NCBI GenBank assembly: GCA_900317155.1
Contig: ONFO01000019.1
Coordinates: 21,538-85,537, forward strand
Reading direction: 5' to 3'
Origin: an uncultured Bacteroidales bacterium
GTDB lineage: Bacteria > Bacteroidota > Bacteroidia > Bacteroidales > F082
Length of the DNA stretch: 64,000 nt
Part shown: one piece after another, positions 17,603-26,993 of the stretch
How positions within the stretch are numbered: position 1 is the stretch's first letter
Layout: each line of letters starts with the position of its first letter
The notes under the pieces: model-generated
What the model was told of the DNA's origin: nothing
Seen by the model: the letters and a program-made list of their open reading frames with translations, nothing else
The model's database searches: none
Made by a program: the position numbers and the translations under genes

Positions 17603-18283
17603 TGGGTTTATCCTGAATCTGATGTATTTGATAGTCAGGCCTTGGTCGAGCCACATTTGTTCATAGAATGTGCGGATGTTCTTCACTTCCAAATCATCGG
17701 TGTTGGCATAAAGGTCGTTACTGGCATAAAGCAAGGGCAGACCTTGTTTCTCCACCACATCGTGTAAGGTGAATTCATACATGATAGGGCTGTCGGTTTT
17801 CAAATTGAGCACACCATCGGGACGAACGATTTTTCGGTAGCGCTCGAGAAATTCGGGAGAAGTGAGACGATGACGGGCATTGCGCTCACCTTCGCCTGGA
17901 TGCGGGTCAGGGAACGTGACCCATATCTCCGACACTTCATTTTGACCAAAGAAATGTTCAATCTGGTCGATGCGGGCGCGAAGGAATGCCACATTGTTCA
18001 GACCCTCCTCGTTCGACTGTTTCAAGCCACGCCAAATGCGCGCCCCTTTGATGTCGACACCTATATAATTAATGTCGCGATGCACCCGAGCCAAACCCAC
18101 GGTATACTCCCCTTTGCCACAACCCAACTCAAGGACAATGGGGTTGTCGTTGTGGAAAAAGTCAGTGTGCCACTTCCCTTGCAGCGGAAAGCCCTCGCTC
18201 ATGATACGCTCATAGCTGTATTCAAACAGATTTCCAAAGGTCTTGTTCTCAGCAAACTTCTGTAATTTGTTCTTCTTTGACAC
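17600..18283 (-). CDS. trmB: tRNA (guanine-N7-)-methyltransferase
   Basis: SAM-dependent enzyme making m7G46 in tRNA. Motifs: VLELGCGKGEYTVGLA, NYIGVDIKGARIWRG, VTFPDPHPGEGERNARHRLT and LKTDSPIMYEFT. I place the start at GTG 18283, which gives the usual family beginning SKKNKLQKFAE. An ATG at 18325 in the same frame would add 14 residues and overlap the upstream gene by 19 bases. It is the last gene of the run dNK-kdsB-HU/SPOR-trmB. Confidence 0.9.
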   Translation of the reverse strand: MSKKNKLQKFAENKTFGNLFEYSYERIMSEGFPLQGKWHTDFFHNDNPIVLELGCGKGEYTVGLARVHRDINYIGVDIKGARIWRGLKQSNEEGLNNVAFLRARIDQIEHFFGQNEVSEIWVTFPDPHPGEGERNARHRLTSPEFLERYRKIVRPDGVLNLKTDSPIMYEFTLHDVVEKQGLPLLYASNDLYANTDDLEVKNIRTFYEQMWLDQGLTIKYIRFRINP

Positions 18284-18306
18284 GGCATTTCGTTTTAATC
18301 CAATGT

Positions 18307-19293
18307 TCAATCTTTCAAAATCCAACCTTTCTCGCCTCTCACCTCCCTAATCTCGCGAAGCGCTTTATGGGCTTCCTCTTCAGTATGGTAACGATCGTAA
18401 GCAACAAACCAACGCTCGCCTCGTTTTTCCTTGAAGGCATTGACATATCCTTTGTTTTTCAACGAGTTGACCATCCGTTCGGCAGGTTCTTCCCTGTCAT
18501 AACAACCTGCAATAATACGAATCGTATCGTTATTGACGGTGACGGGAAGCGGCAAAGTTTGTTCCTCACGGATGATTTGTCGGGTCAAATCTCCCACCAT
18601 CTCCTCAGCCAAAACTTGCGGGTCGACGGGTTCCACTTCCGTATCGGCTGAAGTTGCAGCGGTTTGTTCTTCGTTGAAAAAATGGGGACGGTACACCTTG
18701 AAATAGAGCAAACCACTCATGATGAATAACAAGGCGAACATAAAAGCCCACACACCCTTGCCTAACTCACGAGTTCCTCCTTCATCGTGTTTTTCTTCGA
18801 CTGGTGCTTCATTTTCTGCTGACGTTGGTGCGGACGTCGTTTCTTCGATATGTTCTTCTATCGGTTCATTAGCCACAGGTTCGAGGGCAAAATCGCTCAG
18901 TCCAAAGGCATCGGTGTTGTAGTTGGCTGCAGGATCCTGCTCAAAAAGCATCTCGTTTTCAGGGCCAAACGACAACGACCCTATATCCTTCAGTTGAACT
19001 TTCTGCCCCGACTTCATGCTATTGAAACAATCCGACACGAAATGGAAGAGCATGCGCTTGGCCTCGTTTTCCGAAATCCCGATTTCGTTGACAAGATACT
19101 TGATTATCATATCATTGTCTTCCCTCAAACCTGCATCAAAGCTGATTTCGGAGGAAGGCATCGAAAAACGATTCGTTTCCAAATCTACCTGTGCGGAGCA
19201 TGGCTTACGCACAAAAGCACCCAAGCCCGGCACCACCACGGTGTCGCGGACAAACAAGAGGTCTGATATGGCTTCAGCAATGGAAATCATCAT
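18307..19293 (-). CDS. HU-CCDC81 / SPOR fusion membrane protein
   Basis: 328 residues. The N-terminus (about 1-110) has the HU-like CCDC81 fold pattern (SIAEAISDLLFVRDTVVVPG, then VQLKDIGSLSFGPENEM). An acidic linker follows, then one membrane helix (about 180-200, WAFMFALLFIMSGLLYF), and a C-terminal SPOR domain (about 250-325, IIAGCYDREEPAERMVNSLK). SPOR domains bind denuded septal peptidoglycan, so the protein probably links the inner membrane to the division site; the cytoplasmic HU-like part is unexplained. It overlaps the end of kdsB (ATGATGA), and either ATG could start it. Confidence 0.85.
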   Translation of the reverse strand: MMISIAEAISDLLFVRDTVVVPGLGAFVRKPCSAQVDLETNRFSMPSSEISFDAGLREDNDMIIKYLVNEIGISENEAKRMLFHFVSDCFNSMKSGQKVQLKDIGSLSFGPENEMLFEQDPAANYNTDAFGLSDFALEPVANEPIEEHIEETTSAPTSAENEAPVEEKHDEGGTRELGKGVWAFMFALLFIMSGLLYFKVYRPHFFNEEQTAATSADTEVEPVDPQVLAEEMVGDLTRQIIREEQTLPLPVTVNNDTIRIIAGCYDREEPAERMVNSLKNKGYVNAFKEKRGERWFVAYDRYHTEEEAHKALREIREVRGEKGWILKD

Positions 19294-20045
19294 TCACCAA
19301 CAGGTAGATTTTGTGCGAATTCGATAGCTTTGACCAAGTCGTCAGGGCTGTCGATAGCGATGTTATTAGCTTCAACCACAGCCATGTGGATGGAAAGGCC
19401 ATTCTCGAGCCAGCGCAACTGCTCCAACGACTCAACCATCTCCAACGGGGTAGGCTGCATTCCGGCAATCTCTCGCAAAGTCTTTGCCTTGTAGGCATAA
19501 ATGCCAATATGTTGGTAGAAAACACCTTTTTGCAGCCATTTATCCTTATCCACATTGCGCAAGAACGGTATCGGGCTGCGGCTGAAATACAAGGCCTTGC
19601 CATCTTTGTCCATCACCACTTTCACCTTGTTTGGGCCAAACAGTTCTTCCTCGTCGTCAAATCTCTTGACCAACGAGGCCAATTGCGTGTCGTCACGCGA
19701 AATCAAGTCGACCAAAAGATTAATCTCTTTTGGGTCGATAAAAGGTTCATCGCCTTGAATGTTGACCACTGCATCGTACTGTGTTTCAAGTATGTCCAAT
19801 GCCTCGCAACACCGGTCGGTGCCACTGCGGTGCATCGGGTCGGTCAGCACATACTGACCGCCGAAACTCAGCACCTCTTCGGCGATGCGCATATCATCGG
19901 TGGCCACCACCACGGCATCCAGCTTCGACTTCCATGCCTGTTCACAGACCCGATGTATCATGGTCTTCCCTTTGATCATCGCCAAAGGCTTGCCCGGGAA
20001 ACGCGTCGAGGCGTAACGGGAGGGTATGATTCCTACTACTTTCAT
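19290..20045 (-). CDS. kdsB: 3-deoxy-manno-octulosonate cytidylyltransferase
   Basis: 251 residues. It makes CMP-Kdo from CTP and Kdo for lipopolysaccharide inner core. Family motifs: VVGIIPSRYASTRFPGKPLA at the N-terminus, NIQGDEPFI (about 97-105), and PTPLEMVESLEQLRWLENG near the C-terminus. ATG 20045 is the first ATG in frame; two further upstream codons begin with TTG and are less likely. It lies two bases after the deoxynucleoside kinase stop. Confidence 0.95.
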   Translation of the reverse strand: MKVVGIIPSRYASTRFPGKPLAMIKGKTMIHRVCEQAWKSKLDAVVVATDDMRIAEEVLSFGGQYVLTDPMHRSGTDRCCEALDILETQYDAVVNIQGDEPFIDPKEINLLVDLISRDDTQLASLVKRFDDEEELFGPNKVKVVMDKDGKALYFSRSPIPFLRNVDKDKWLQKGVFYQHIGIYAYKAKTLREIAGMQPTPLEMVESLEQLRWLENGLSIHMAVVEANNIAIDSPDDLVKAIEFAQNLPVGE

Positions 20046-20047
20046 TT

Positions 20048-20659
20048 TCAAAACAATCCATTGAGTGAAGCCTCAATACGGTCGACGACGGTACTCAGAT
20101 CTTCGGGGTTTTCCAATTCTATATTATCAGTATCGATGATAAGAAGCTTACCTTCGTGATAATTCTTAATCCATTCCTCATACCTTTCATTGAGGTTGGT
20201 CAGATAGTTGATGCTGATGGACTGCTCAAACTCACGGTTGCGCTTGGCAATATGGCGAATCAGGGTAGGCACAGAAGCACGAAGATAGATTAGTAAATCT
20301 GGCGGCTGCAAGAACTTGGTCATCAGCTCAAACAAGGATTGATAGTTCTCAAAATCACGTGTCTCCATCAAACCCATCGAGTAAAGGTTAGCTGCAAAAA
20401 TATGAGCATCCTCATAGATAGTACGGTCTTGGATGACATCTTTGCCACTATTGCGGATGTCCATCACCTGACGGAAACGGCTGTTAAGGAAGAATATTTG
20501 AATATTGAACGACCAGCGTTGCATATCCTCATAAAAACTGTCAAGATACGGGTTATGCTCAACCTCCTCATAATGAGGCTTCCAGTTGAAATGCTTGGCC
20601 AGAAGCCTGGTGAGGGTCGTCTTGCCTGAGCCGATGTTGCCTGCTACTGCAATATGCAT
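20048..20659 (-). CDS. Deoxynucleoside kinase (dAK/dGK type)
   Basis: A 203-residue salvage enzyme phosphorylating deoxynucleosides. P-loop HIAVAGNIGSGKTTLTRLLA (2-21), the ERS-like motif as DRTIYEDAHIFA (about 80-91), and the lid IAKRNREFEQSISINYLTNL. The start at ATG 20659 puts the P-loop at the N-terminus as in the family; the 18-residue upstream extension has no support. The substrate (dA, dG or others) cannot be fixed from sequence. First gene of a compact run with kdsB. Confidence 0.9.
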   Translation of the reverse strand: MHIAVAGNIGSGKTTLTRLLAKHFNWKPHYEEVEHNPYLDSFYEDMQRWSFNIQIFFLNSRFRQVMDIRNSGKDVIQDRTIYEDAHIFAANLYSMGLMETRDFENYQSLFELMTKFLQPPDLLIYLRASVPTLIRHIAKRNREFEQSISINYLTNLNERYEEWIKNYHEGKLLIIDTDNIELENPEDLSTVVDRIEASLNGLF

Positions 20660-20761
20660 AATGCTTTTGTTTAAGGATGAAAAGAAGTTGCTAAAATAAG
20701 GAAAAGTCGGCAAAAGCGAGGCATTTTTTTACAGAAAAATAACAAATTGTTGAATATCAGC

Positions 20762-21841
20762 CTATTTTGGAGCTTTTACCAACAAATAGATTCCAAGCAA
20801 ACAGAAAATGAAGTTAGGAATCCACGCGGCAAGGAAAGGCGAGAGATTGCCTGAAATGGCGAATGACTTGGACACTTGCATGAACAAAATGTAGGAAAAA
20901 GCGATGGTGATACCAATGCCGAGATGCATTCCGATGCCACCCCTCACCTTTCGGCTCGACAAAGCAGCGCCGATAAGCGTCAGAATGAGCACTGCAGCAG
21001 GTGAGGACATTCGGGTATGCATTTCCACCTGATAAGCTTTCACCCCCTCCGACCCTTTCTCTATCATGCCTTGAATCTGGTGGCGCAATTCGAAGAAGTT
21101 CATCTCTTCAAAGTCTTCTTTCATCTTGTAAAGATCAGTAGGATAAAGATTTAGAATAGTATCAAAGTTGCGACCTTTCTCTATGCTCTCGTTTTCGCCT
21201 TCAATAGTACGAATGCAATAAGGATCAAATTTCCAACTATTTGGCGCTATTGTATCATGATAAAGCACGTCAGATACCACCTTGTACTTCAACTCATTAC
21301 CATCGTATTTCTCCCAAGTGGACTTGAACCCGTATTCCCTGGAGATATTATAAGTTTCCACATACACAAACTCGTTCTTTTCAATCTGCACATGCACATT
21401 GCGACCCGCACTCTGGGTCAATTTTTCCATGTACTCGTCCTTAAACTGTCTTCTGATTTCGTTTGTCTTGGGAATCAAGAAATTGCCAAAATACAACGAC
21501 ATTACCGCAATAAACAAAGCCGCCCACATATAAGGGTATAGAAAACGCCAAAAACTGACGCCACTACTCAGGATGGCCACAATTTCGGTGCGTGCCGCCA
21601 TCTTGGAAGTGAAAAAGACCACTGCGATGAACGCAAAGAGATGAATGAAGAGGTTGATGTAATACGGGATGGACATGACGTAGTAGTCAACCACCACCCT
21701 TTGCCAGGGGGCATTATGCTTCAGGAAACTGTCGATGTTTTCCGACACGTCGAAAATGATGACAATCAAAATCAACATGGAAATGGCGAAGAAAAAAGTC
21801 CCCAAGTACTTTTTGAAAATATATGCGTCTATTTTTCTCAT
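20762..21841 (-). CDS. LptF/LptG-type permease (YjgP/YjgQ family)
   Basis: A 359-residue inner-membrane protein with membrane helices near 12-32, 60-85, 100-120 and three at the C-terminus (about 270-355), and a periplasmic beta-rich domain between. The N-terminal MRKIDAYIFKKYLGTFFFAI and the helix after MHTRMSSPAAVLILTLIGA are typical. LptF/G pull lipopolysaccharide from the inner membrane together with the LptB ATPase. Whether this copy is LptF or LptG is not clear. It starts directly after the tgt stop (TAAATG), an operon with tgt. Confidence 0.88.
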   Translation of the reverse strand: MRKIDAYIFKKYLGTFFFAISMLILIVIIFDVSENIDSFLKHNAPWQRVVVDYYVMSIPYYINLFIHLFAFIAVVFFTSKMAARTEIVAILSSGVSFWRFLYPYMWAALFIAVMSLYFGNFLIPKTNEIRRQFKDEYMEKLTQSAGRNVHVQIEKNEFVYVETYNISREYGFKSTWEKYDGNELKYKVVSDVLYHDTIAPNSWKFDPYCIRTIEGENESIEKGRNFDTILNLYPTDLYKMKEDFEEMNFFELRHQIQGMIEKGSEGVKAYQVEMHTRMSSPAAVLILTLIGAALSSRKVRGGIGMHLGIGITIAFSYILFMQVSKSFAISGNLSPFLAAWIPNFIFCLLGIYLLVKAPK

Positions 21842-22972
21842 TTACAATCTATTGGTAACTTTTTTCAGCATCATGTCGCGCCATTCGGCGAAGTCTCCCG
21901 CAATGATATGCCTACGTGACTCGCGCACCAGCCATAGGTAGAAACCGATGTTGTGAAGGCTGGCAATCATGGGGCCAAGTATCTCGCCCGCGACAAACAA
22001 ATGACGCAAATAAGCCCTTGTATATTGTATATCGACAAAAGTTTCGCCGTTGGGATCGACAGGTGAGAAATCGAACTTCCACTTTTCATTCTTAATGTTG
22101 ATGATACCTTCAGAGGTGAAAATCATGCCGTTGCGTCCGTTTCGGGTGGGCATGACACAGTCGAACATATCCACGCCGCGCGAGATGCCTTCCAAAATGT
22201 TGGCCGGAGTGCCGACACCCATCAAATAACGCGGCCTATCCTTGGGCAGGATGGCATTCACCAGTTCTATCATTTCGTACATCTTCTCTGTAGGCTCGCC
22301 CACGGCCAAACCGCCAATGGCATTGCCGGCTGCGTTTTTCGAAGCGATGTATTCAGCCGATTGCTCGCGCAAGTCGCGATAGACACAGCCTTGCACGATG
22401 GGGAACAAGGCTTGTTCGTAGCCATATTTCGGCTCGGTGGCGTTGAATCGTTCGAAACAACGATCGAGCCAGCGGTGGGTGCGTTCCATCGAAGGCTTTG
22501 CGTATTGATAGTCCGCTGTTCCAGGCGTGCATTCGTCGAACGCCATGATGATGTCGGCACCGATACTGCGCTGAATGTCCATCACTTTTTCGGGCGTGAA
22601 CAAATGCCTTGAGCCGTCGATGTGCGACTGGAAGGTCACACCCTCTTCTTTCATCTTGCGGATGCCAGTGAGCGAAAACACCTGAAAGCCACCGCTGTCA
22701 GTCAAAATAGGGCGGTCCCATCCATTGAACTTATGGAGCCCTCCAGCAGCTTCAAGCACCTCCAAACCTGGACGGAGATACAGATGATAGGTGTTACCCA
22801 AGATAATTTGAGCCTTCACCTCGTCATGCACATCGCGGATATGGCAGGCCTTCACCGTGCCCGCAGTACCGACAGGCATGAAAATTGGGGTTTCGATAAG
22901 ACCATGATCGGTGTTGAGCACACCTGCACGTGCAGCGCTTTTCGGGTCGTTGGAGACAATATTGAAATTCAT
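21842..22972 (-). CDS. tgt: tRNA-guanine transglycosylase (queuine tRNA-ribosyltransferase)
   Basis: 376 residues from ATG 22972, which sits 16 bases after a strong promoter; the longer frame upstream is not used. It exchanges guanine 34 for a queuosine precursor in GU(N)-anticodon tRNAs. Motifs: TPIFMPVGTAGTVK, LTDSGGFQVFSL with the catalytic-site Asp, SHIDGSRHLFTPEKVMDIQ, and PRYLMGVGTPANILEGISRG. The Cys-x-Cys-x2-Cys zinc ligands known from the E. coli/Zymomonas enzymes are not seen before the final ASLHNIGFYLWL; the region reads SPVDPNGETFVDIQYTRAYL instead. Confidence 0.94.
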   Translation of the reverse strand: MNFNIVSNDPKSAARAGVLNTDHGLIETPIFMPVGTAGTVKACHIRDVHDEVKAQIILGNTYHLYLRPGLEVLEAAGGLHKFNGWDRPILTDSGGFQVFSLTGIRKMKEEGVTFQSHIDGSRHLFTPEKVMDIQRSIGADIIMAFDECTPGTADYQYAKPSMERTHRWLDRCFERFNATEPKYGYEQALFPIVQGCVYRDLREQSAEYIASKNAAGNAIGGLAVGEPTEKMYEMIELVNAILPKDRPRYLMGVGTPANILEGISRGVDMFDCVMPTRNGRNGMIFTSEGIINIKNEKWKFDFSPVDPNGETFVDIQYTRAYLRHLFVAGEILGPMIASLHNIGFYLWLVRESRRHIIAGDFAEWRDMMLKKVTNRL

Positions 22973-22987
22973 CGCTCTAATTTTGTG

Positions 22988-22995
22988 CAAAAATA
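22988..22995 (-). promoter_or_regulatory. -7 box TATTTTTG of tgt
   Basis: Exact box followed by GC, 16 bases before the tgt ATG, giving a very short leader. Confidence 0.65.
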
Positions 22996-23133
22996 ATGAA
23001 TTGTTGAATTGTTTATTGTTGAATTGTGGAATTGTTGCAAACTTTGTTTCACCACACTCAATTGTTGAAGAAAAAAGTGCGTGTGAGCAATAAGAAATCT
23101 TGAAATTTGAAATCTTGAAATCAAGTATTTTCT

Positions 23134-23141
23134 TACCTTTG
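23134..23141 (+). promoter_or_regulatory. -7 box TACCTTTG of the glycosyltransferase gene
   Basis: Exact box followed by GC, 23 bases before ATG 23164, divergent from the tgt promoter. Confidence 0.65.
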
Positions 23142-23163
23142 CAATCATCAAAATCCATTTATC

Positions 23164-24327
23164 ATGCAGTTCCAATTATATTATAATCATATCAGTTTCA
23201 CTATTTTAGTGGTTTTCATTCTTTCCCTACTCATCCAGCTGGTCTATCATTGGGGGTTGTTTTCGCGCACAGCCTTTTACAAAAGGAAAAAACGTCCGAA
23301 ACTTGACGAGGAGTTGGAGCCCGTATCGGTGGTCATCTGTGCCCGAAACGCTTACGAATACCTTACGGAACTCATCCCCGCATTGCTGAGCCAAGACTAT
23401 CCTGATTTTGAAATCGTTGTGGTGAACGACTGTTCGGATGACGAGACGGAAGAATACCTTAAAGAGATCACACGCCAAGAGCCAAGGGTGAAACCTGTTC
23501 AGATGAAACAACACCTCAACTTCTTCTATGGCAAAAAATTTCCGCTCTCAATGGGCATCAAGTCGGCCCAAAACGACCTTATCATACTGACAGAATGCAG
23601 CTGCATGCCTACCAACGACAAGTGGCTACGTAGTGTGGTCAACTGTTACGGCAACAACACAGAAGTGGTCATCGGTTACAGTCCCTACGTACAGAAAAAA
23701 GGTCTTCTCAACAAGCTTATCCGCTTCGATGCGCTTCAGCAAGGGTTGCTCTATCTGTCCTCCACATTGGCTGGACATCCCTATATGGGCATCGGGAAGA
23801 ACCTTTCCTATCGGAAGGAATTGTTTTTCAGGAACAAAGGTTTCATCTCTCATTACACCACCTCTGTTGGCGACGACGATTTGTTCATCAACCAAGTGGC
23901 GAAAAAGCGAAATACCGAGGCTTTGATTGACGCCGAGAACACCATTCAAGCTACCCCAACGCAAAGCTTCAGACTCTGGATGCACCAAAAAAGCAGCCGC
24001 TATTCCACTATTTCAAAATATAACACCAGGGCTCGTTTGATGTTAAGCCTTTTCTATGTTTCACAGATTTTGTTTTACACCACTTTCATCGCATTGCTCT
24101 GTCTGAAGCCCGCTTTCAGCATCGCCTCAAGCACGGTATCCTATATTCCTATTTTAGTGTTTCTCTTTCTGTTGCGCTTTGGTTCACAGCTCTTCATCTA
24201 CAACAAAGCCTCAAAGCGTTTGGGCGAAAAGGGGCTCTTACCTGGGTTAATCGTTTATGATTTCCTGTTTGCGTTCCTTTCGCCTTGGCTCAGATTGATG
24301 GGACGGATGAATATGGGGGTCGAATAA
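23164..24327 (+). CDS. Membrane-associated family 2 glycosyltransferase
   Basis: 387 residues. An N-terminal membrane helix (about 10-32) is followed by a GT-A catalytic domain with PVSVVICARNAYEYLTELIP, IVVVNDCSDDETEEYL (first Asp motif), and a GDDDLFINQVA motif (about 237-247). Three C-terminal helices follow (about 295-315, 325-345, 360-378). GT2 enzymes of this layout extend or export polysaccharides from the cytoplasmic face. Substrate unknown. It converges with a radical SAM gene with only two bases between. Confidence 0.88.
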   Translation: MQFQLYYNHISFTILVVFILSLLIQLVYHWGLFSRTAFYKRKKRPKLDEELEPVSVVICARNAYEYLTELIPALLSQDYPDFEIVVVNDCSDDETEEYLKEITRQEPRVKPVQMKQHLNFFYGKKFPLSMGIKSAQNDLIILTECSCMPTNDKWLRSVVNCYGNNTEVVIGYSPYVQKKGLLNKLIRFDALQQGLLYLSSTLAGHPYMGIGKNLSYRKELFFRNKGFISHYTTSVGDDDLFINQVAKKRNTEALIDAENTIQATPTQSFRLWMHQKSSRYSTISKYNTRARLMLSLFYVSQILFYTTFIALLCLKPAFSIASSTVSYIPILVFLFLLRFGSQLFIYNKASKRLGEKGLLPGLIVYDFLFAFLSPWLRLMGRMNMGVE

Positions 24328-24329
24328 AG

Positions 24330-25085
24330 CTATCCTTTGATTTGGATCAAAAAGCCTTCTTTGAGCAAAGGCTGAACCAAGGCCTGCATCTCCTCTACCG
24401 TAAACTTTTGCAAGCCTACTTCTGGTGTAGGCCGGGCGATGGTGTAAACCATCACCTCACGTGGCTTCAAAAGGCGTACAATATCCATCCATCCATTCAG
24501 TACTTCGGGACTTGAAGAATCAAAGTCTCTACTTTTCAGGAACATGGTCTGCAAGATAAAGTTACCATAAAACTGTTTCAGTGCTTCCACAACACGGTGG
24601 ATGTCGTAACCTGGCGCAGGATGGTTGATCTTTTCAATCAGTTCATTTGTCGGGGCGTCGATTTTCATTGTCGGGTTGTCGACCTTCGACAGAGCGGCAA
24701 AAATCTCAGGCTTGTGTACCATGGTGGCATTCGACAACACCGTAATCTTCGAGTTGGGATAATACTTGTCGCGCAAAGCTATCGTATCATCGATAATCTG
24801 CGGAAACTCAGGATTGATGGTCGGTTCACCGTCGCCGCTGAAGGTGATGGAGTCGATGGGCATCTGGGCTGCCAGACACTGCTGCAGTTTGGTTTCCAAA
24901 GCAGTACGCACTTTTTCAGCGTTAGGCAGTTTTGTGTCATCGCGACCGTCTTTGTTCCAGCCACATTCGCAATAGATGCAGTCGAACGTACAGATTTTGC
25001 CTTTTTCAGGGAGTAAATTGATGCCCAACGAGCTACCGAGACGGCGGCTATGAATGGGACCGAAAATGACTTCTTCTCTAATCAT
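24330..25085 (-). CDS. Radical SAM protein
   Basis: A 251-residue iron-sulfur enzyme. The 4Fe-4S cysteines are in CTFDCIYCECGW (about 33-44; C-x4-C-x2-C form), the SAM-binding glycines in ITFSGDGEPTINPEFPQII, and the later strand KITVLSNATM. It is close to the group of short radical SAM proteins annotated simply as Fe-S oxidoreductases; the reaction is unknown. It is preceded by an inverted repeat shared with other sites in the window. Confidence 0.88.
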   Translation of the reverse strand: MIREEVIFGPIHSRRLGSSLGINLLPEKGKICTFDCIYCECGWNKDGRDDTKLPNAEKVRTALETKLQQCLAAQMPIDSITFSGDGEPTINPEFPQIIDDTIALRDKYYPNSKITVLSNATMVHKPEIFAALSKVDNPTMKIDAPTNELIEKINHPAPGYDIHRVVEALKQFYGNFILQTMFLKSRDFDSSSPEVLNGWMDIVRLLKPREVMVYTIARPTPEVGLQKFTVEEMQALVQPLLKEGFLIQIKG

Positions 25086-25194
25086 TTTTGACTATGGCTA
25101 ATGACTATGGCCTGTGGCTCACTCTTGACTAAGGTCAACTATTTCATATAGTGAGCTAGTGAGCCATAGTCATAAGCCATAGGCCATCGTCAGA
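25086..25194. repeat. Inverted repeat between rny and the radical SAM gene
   Basis: GACTATGGC words on the left and GCCATAGTC on the right, with inner GTGGCTCACT/AGTGAGC arms, make an imperfect hairpin over nearly the whole gap. The 16-mer at 25165-25180 is the reverse complement of 7975-7990. It may terminate rny transcription. Confidence 0.65.
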
Positions 25195-26754
25195 TTACTT
25201 TGCGTACTGGACGGCTCTCGTCTCGCGGATAACCGTGATCTTGATCTGACCCGGATAGGTCATTTCGGTCTGAATCTGCTTCGAGAGGTCGTATGCGATG
25301 CGGTCGGCGTCTTGGTCGGTCACCTTGTCGGCACCCACGATGACACGCAACTCGCGGCCAGCCTGAATGGCGTAAGTCTTCACCACACCCGGATAACTCA
25401 TGGCCATCTCCTCCAACTTGTTGAGACGTTGGATATAGGCTTCCACCACTTCGCGGCGGGCACCTGGACGAGCACCTGAAATGGCGTCGCACACCTGCAC
25501 GATAGGCGAAATCATGTTGTCCATCTCAATTTCCTCGTGGTGGGCTCCGATGGCATTGCAGATGTCGGGTTTCTCCTTCAAACGCTCGGCAACTTTCATA
25601 CCCAAGATAGCATGCGGCAGTTCTTCCTCATTCTCAGCCACTTTACCGATGTCGTGCAAAAGACCGGCACGTTTGGCAGCTTTCACGTTGAGGCCAAGTT
25701 CGGCAGCCATCGTAGCGCAGAGTTTGGCGGTCTCAATAGAGTGTTGCAGCAGGTTCTGGCCATAGCTGGTGCGGTACTTCATGCGGCCGATCATCTTAAT
25801 CAGTTCGGGGTTAAGGTTGTGGACACCGAGGTCGATGGCAGTACGCTTACCCGTCTCCATAATTTCTTGATCCACTTGCTTTTCCACTTTATGCACCACT
25901 TCCTCGATACGGGCGGGGTGGATACGTCCATCAACAACCAGCTTCTGCAATGAGAGGCGAGCAACTTCGCGGCGAATGGGGTCGAAACCCGAAATGAGGA
26001 TGGCATCTGGGCTGTCGTCGATGATGATTTCGACACCCGTCATCGACTCAAGGGTACGGATGTTGCGGCCCTCACGACCGATGATACGACCCTTAATCTC
26101 ATCGTTTTCAATGTTGAACACGCTGACCGTGTTCTCGATAGCCGTCTCTGAGGCTGTGCGTTGGATGGTCTCCAGCACGATTTTCTTGGCAGTCTGGGAG
26201 GCGCTCATCTTGGCTTCTTCCGTGACTTCCTTCACATAGACCATGGCATCAGCCTGAGCCTCTTCCTTGATGAGTTCGACGAGTTGCTCCTTGGCTTCCT
26301 TTGCCGAAAGCCCCGAAATGGTTTCCAGCTTCTTGGTCTCCTCTTCATAGACACGGTCAAGTTCAGCTTTCTTCTTATTGAAGGTTTCCAACTGGCTTTC
26401 AAGATGTTGCTGTGCTGTCTGAACCTCTTTTGACTTACGTTGAGCCTCTTCCATCTTCTTGTTGGCGTCCTGCTTCAGTTGATTGACGCGGTTCTCTGCA
26501 CTGGCCAGCTCGCGTTTGCGGTCGTTGCAGGCCTTTTCGTGCTCATCCTTCATTTGGAGGAACTTCTCCTTAGCTTGCAGGATACGCTCTTTTTTGATGA
26601 CTTCAGCTTTCTCTTTTGCTTCTTCAAGAAGTGCAGTTTCTTCTTTGATGACGGCTTTCTTCAAAATGGTAGCCGTGATAAGATACCCGACCGCCAAGCC
26701 CACTAATAGAGCCGCAATCGGAATGATAATGCTTAATGCGTTGAGTAATAACAT
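25195..26754 (-). CDS. rny: Ribonuclease Y
   Basis: A 519-residue membrane-anchored endoribonuclease that starts mRNA decay. One N-terminal membrane helix (about 5-28), a long coiled coil (about 30-195, rich in K, E, Q), a KH domain with [20 protein letters not shown], and an HD domain with LLHDIGK and IGAHHEE. I chose ATG 26754 because it puts the helix at the N-terminus; the longer open frame upstream runs through the 6S RNA gene. Confidence 0.96.
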   Translation of the reverse strand: MLLLNALSIIIPIAALLVGLAVGYLITATILKKAVIKEETALLEEAKEKAEVIKKERILQAKEKFLQMKDEHEKACNDRKRELASAENRVNQLKQDANKKMEEAQRKSKEVQTAQQHLESQLETFNKKKAELDRVYEEETKKLETISGLSAKEAKEQLVELIKEEAQADAMVYVKEVTEEAKMSASQTAKKIVLETIQRTASETAIENTVSVFNIENDEIKGRIIGREGRNIRTLESMTGVEIIIDDSPDAILISGFDPIRREVARLSLQKLVVDGRIHPARIEEVVHKVEKQVDQEIMETGKRTAIDLGVHNLNPELIKMIGRMKYRTSYGQNLLQHSIETAKLCATMAAELGLNVKAAKRAGLLHDIGKVAENEEELPHAILGMKVAERLKEKPDICNAIGAHHEEIEMDNMISPIVQVCDAISGARPGARREVVEAYIQRLNKLEEMAMSYPGVVKTYAIQAGRELRVIVGADKVTDQDADRIAYDLSKQIQTEMTYPGQIKITVIRETRAVQYAK

Positions 26755-26792
26755 TTTAAAAAAACCTGTTTTACTCGAAAAATGAGGAGGAA

Positions 26793-26993
26793 AACAAAAG
26801 AAACTGCCTGTCCTTTGGGAGATGCGTAAACCCCAAATAATACGCTTGTGGCCACCGCGTTGCGCAAACGTCCACCGGCACCAAAAGGTACTTCCCCGAA
26901 AGGAATGAGGCCTGTTTTTACAGAGCGCGAGTAGACCGATTAATGTGTTGATAGTGTTGAGTTTACCAAATGCGCTGAACAGGCAGTTCCAAA
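26793..26993 (-). ncRNA. ssrS: 6S RNA
   Basis: A ~200-base transcript inferred in the 272-base gap between zapA and rny. The minus strand opens with GGAACTGCCTGTTC and closes with GGACAGGCAGTTTC, giving the long closing stem of 6S RNA, followed by a T-rich stretch that could end transcription. The middle is a long imperfect hairpin with an open central part, as expected for the promoter mimic that binds housekeeping RNA polymerase. zapA directly upstream of ssrS is the order known from E. coli and other bacteria. Exact ends are approximate. Confidence 0.8.

Noticed and set aside
19311-20159. 282-codon open frame antisense to kdsB
   Set aside because: kdsB motifs are unambiguous on the other strand; this frame has no recognisable feature.
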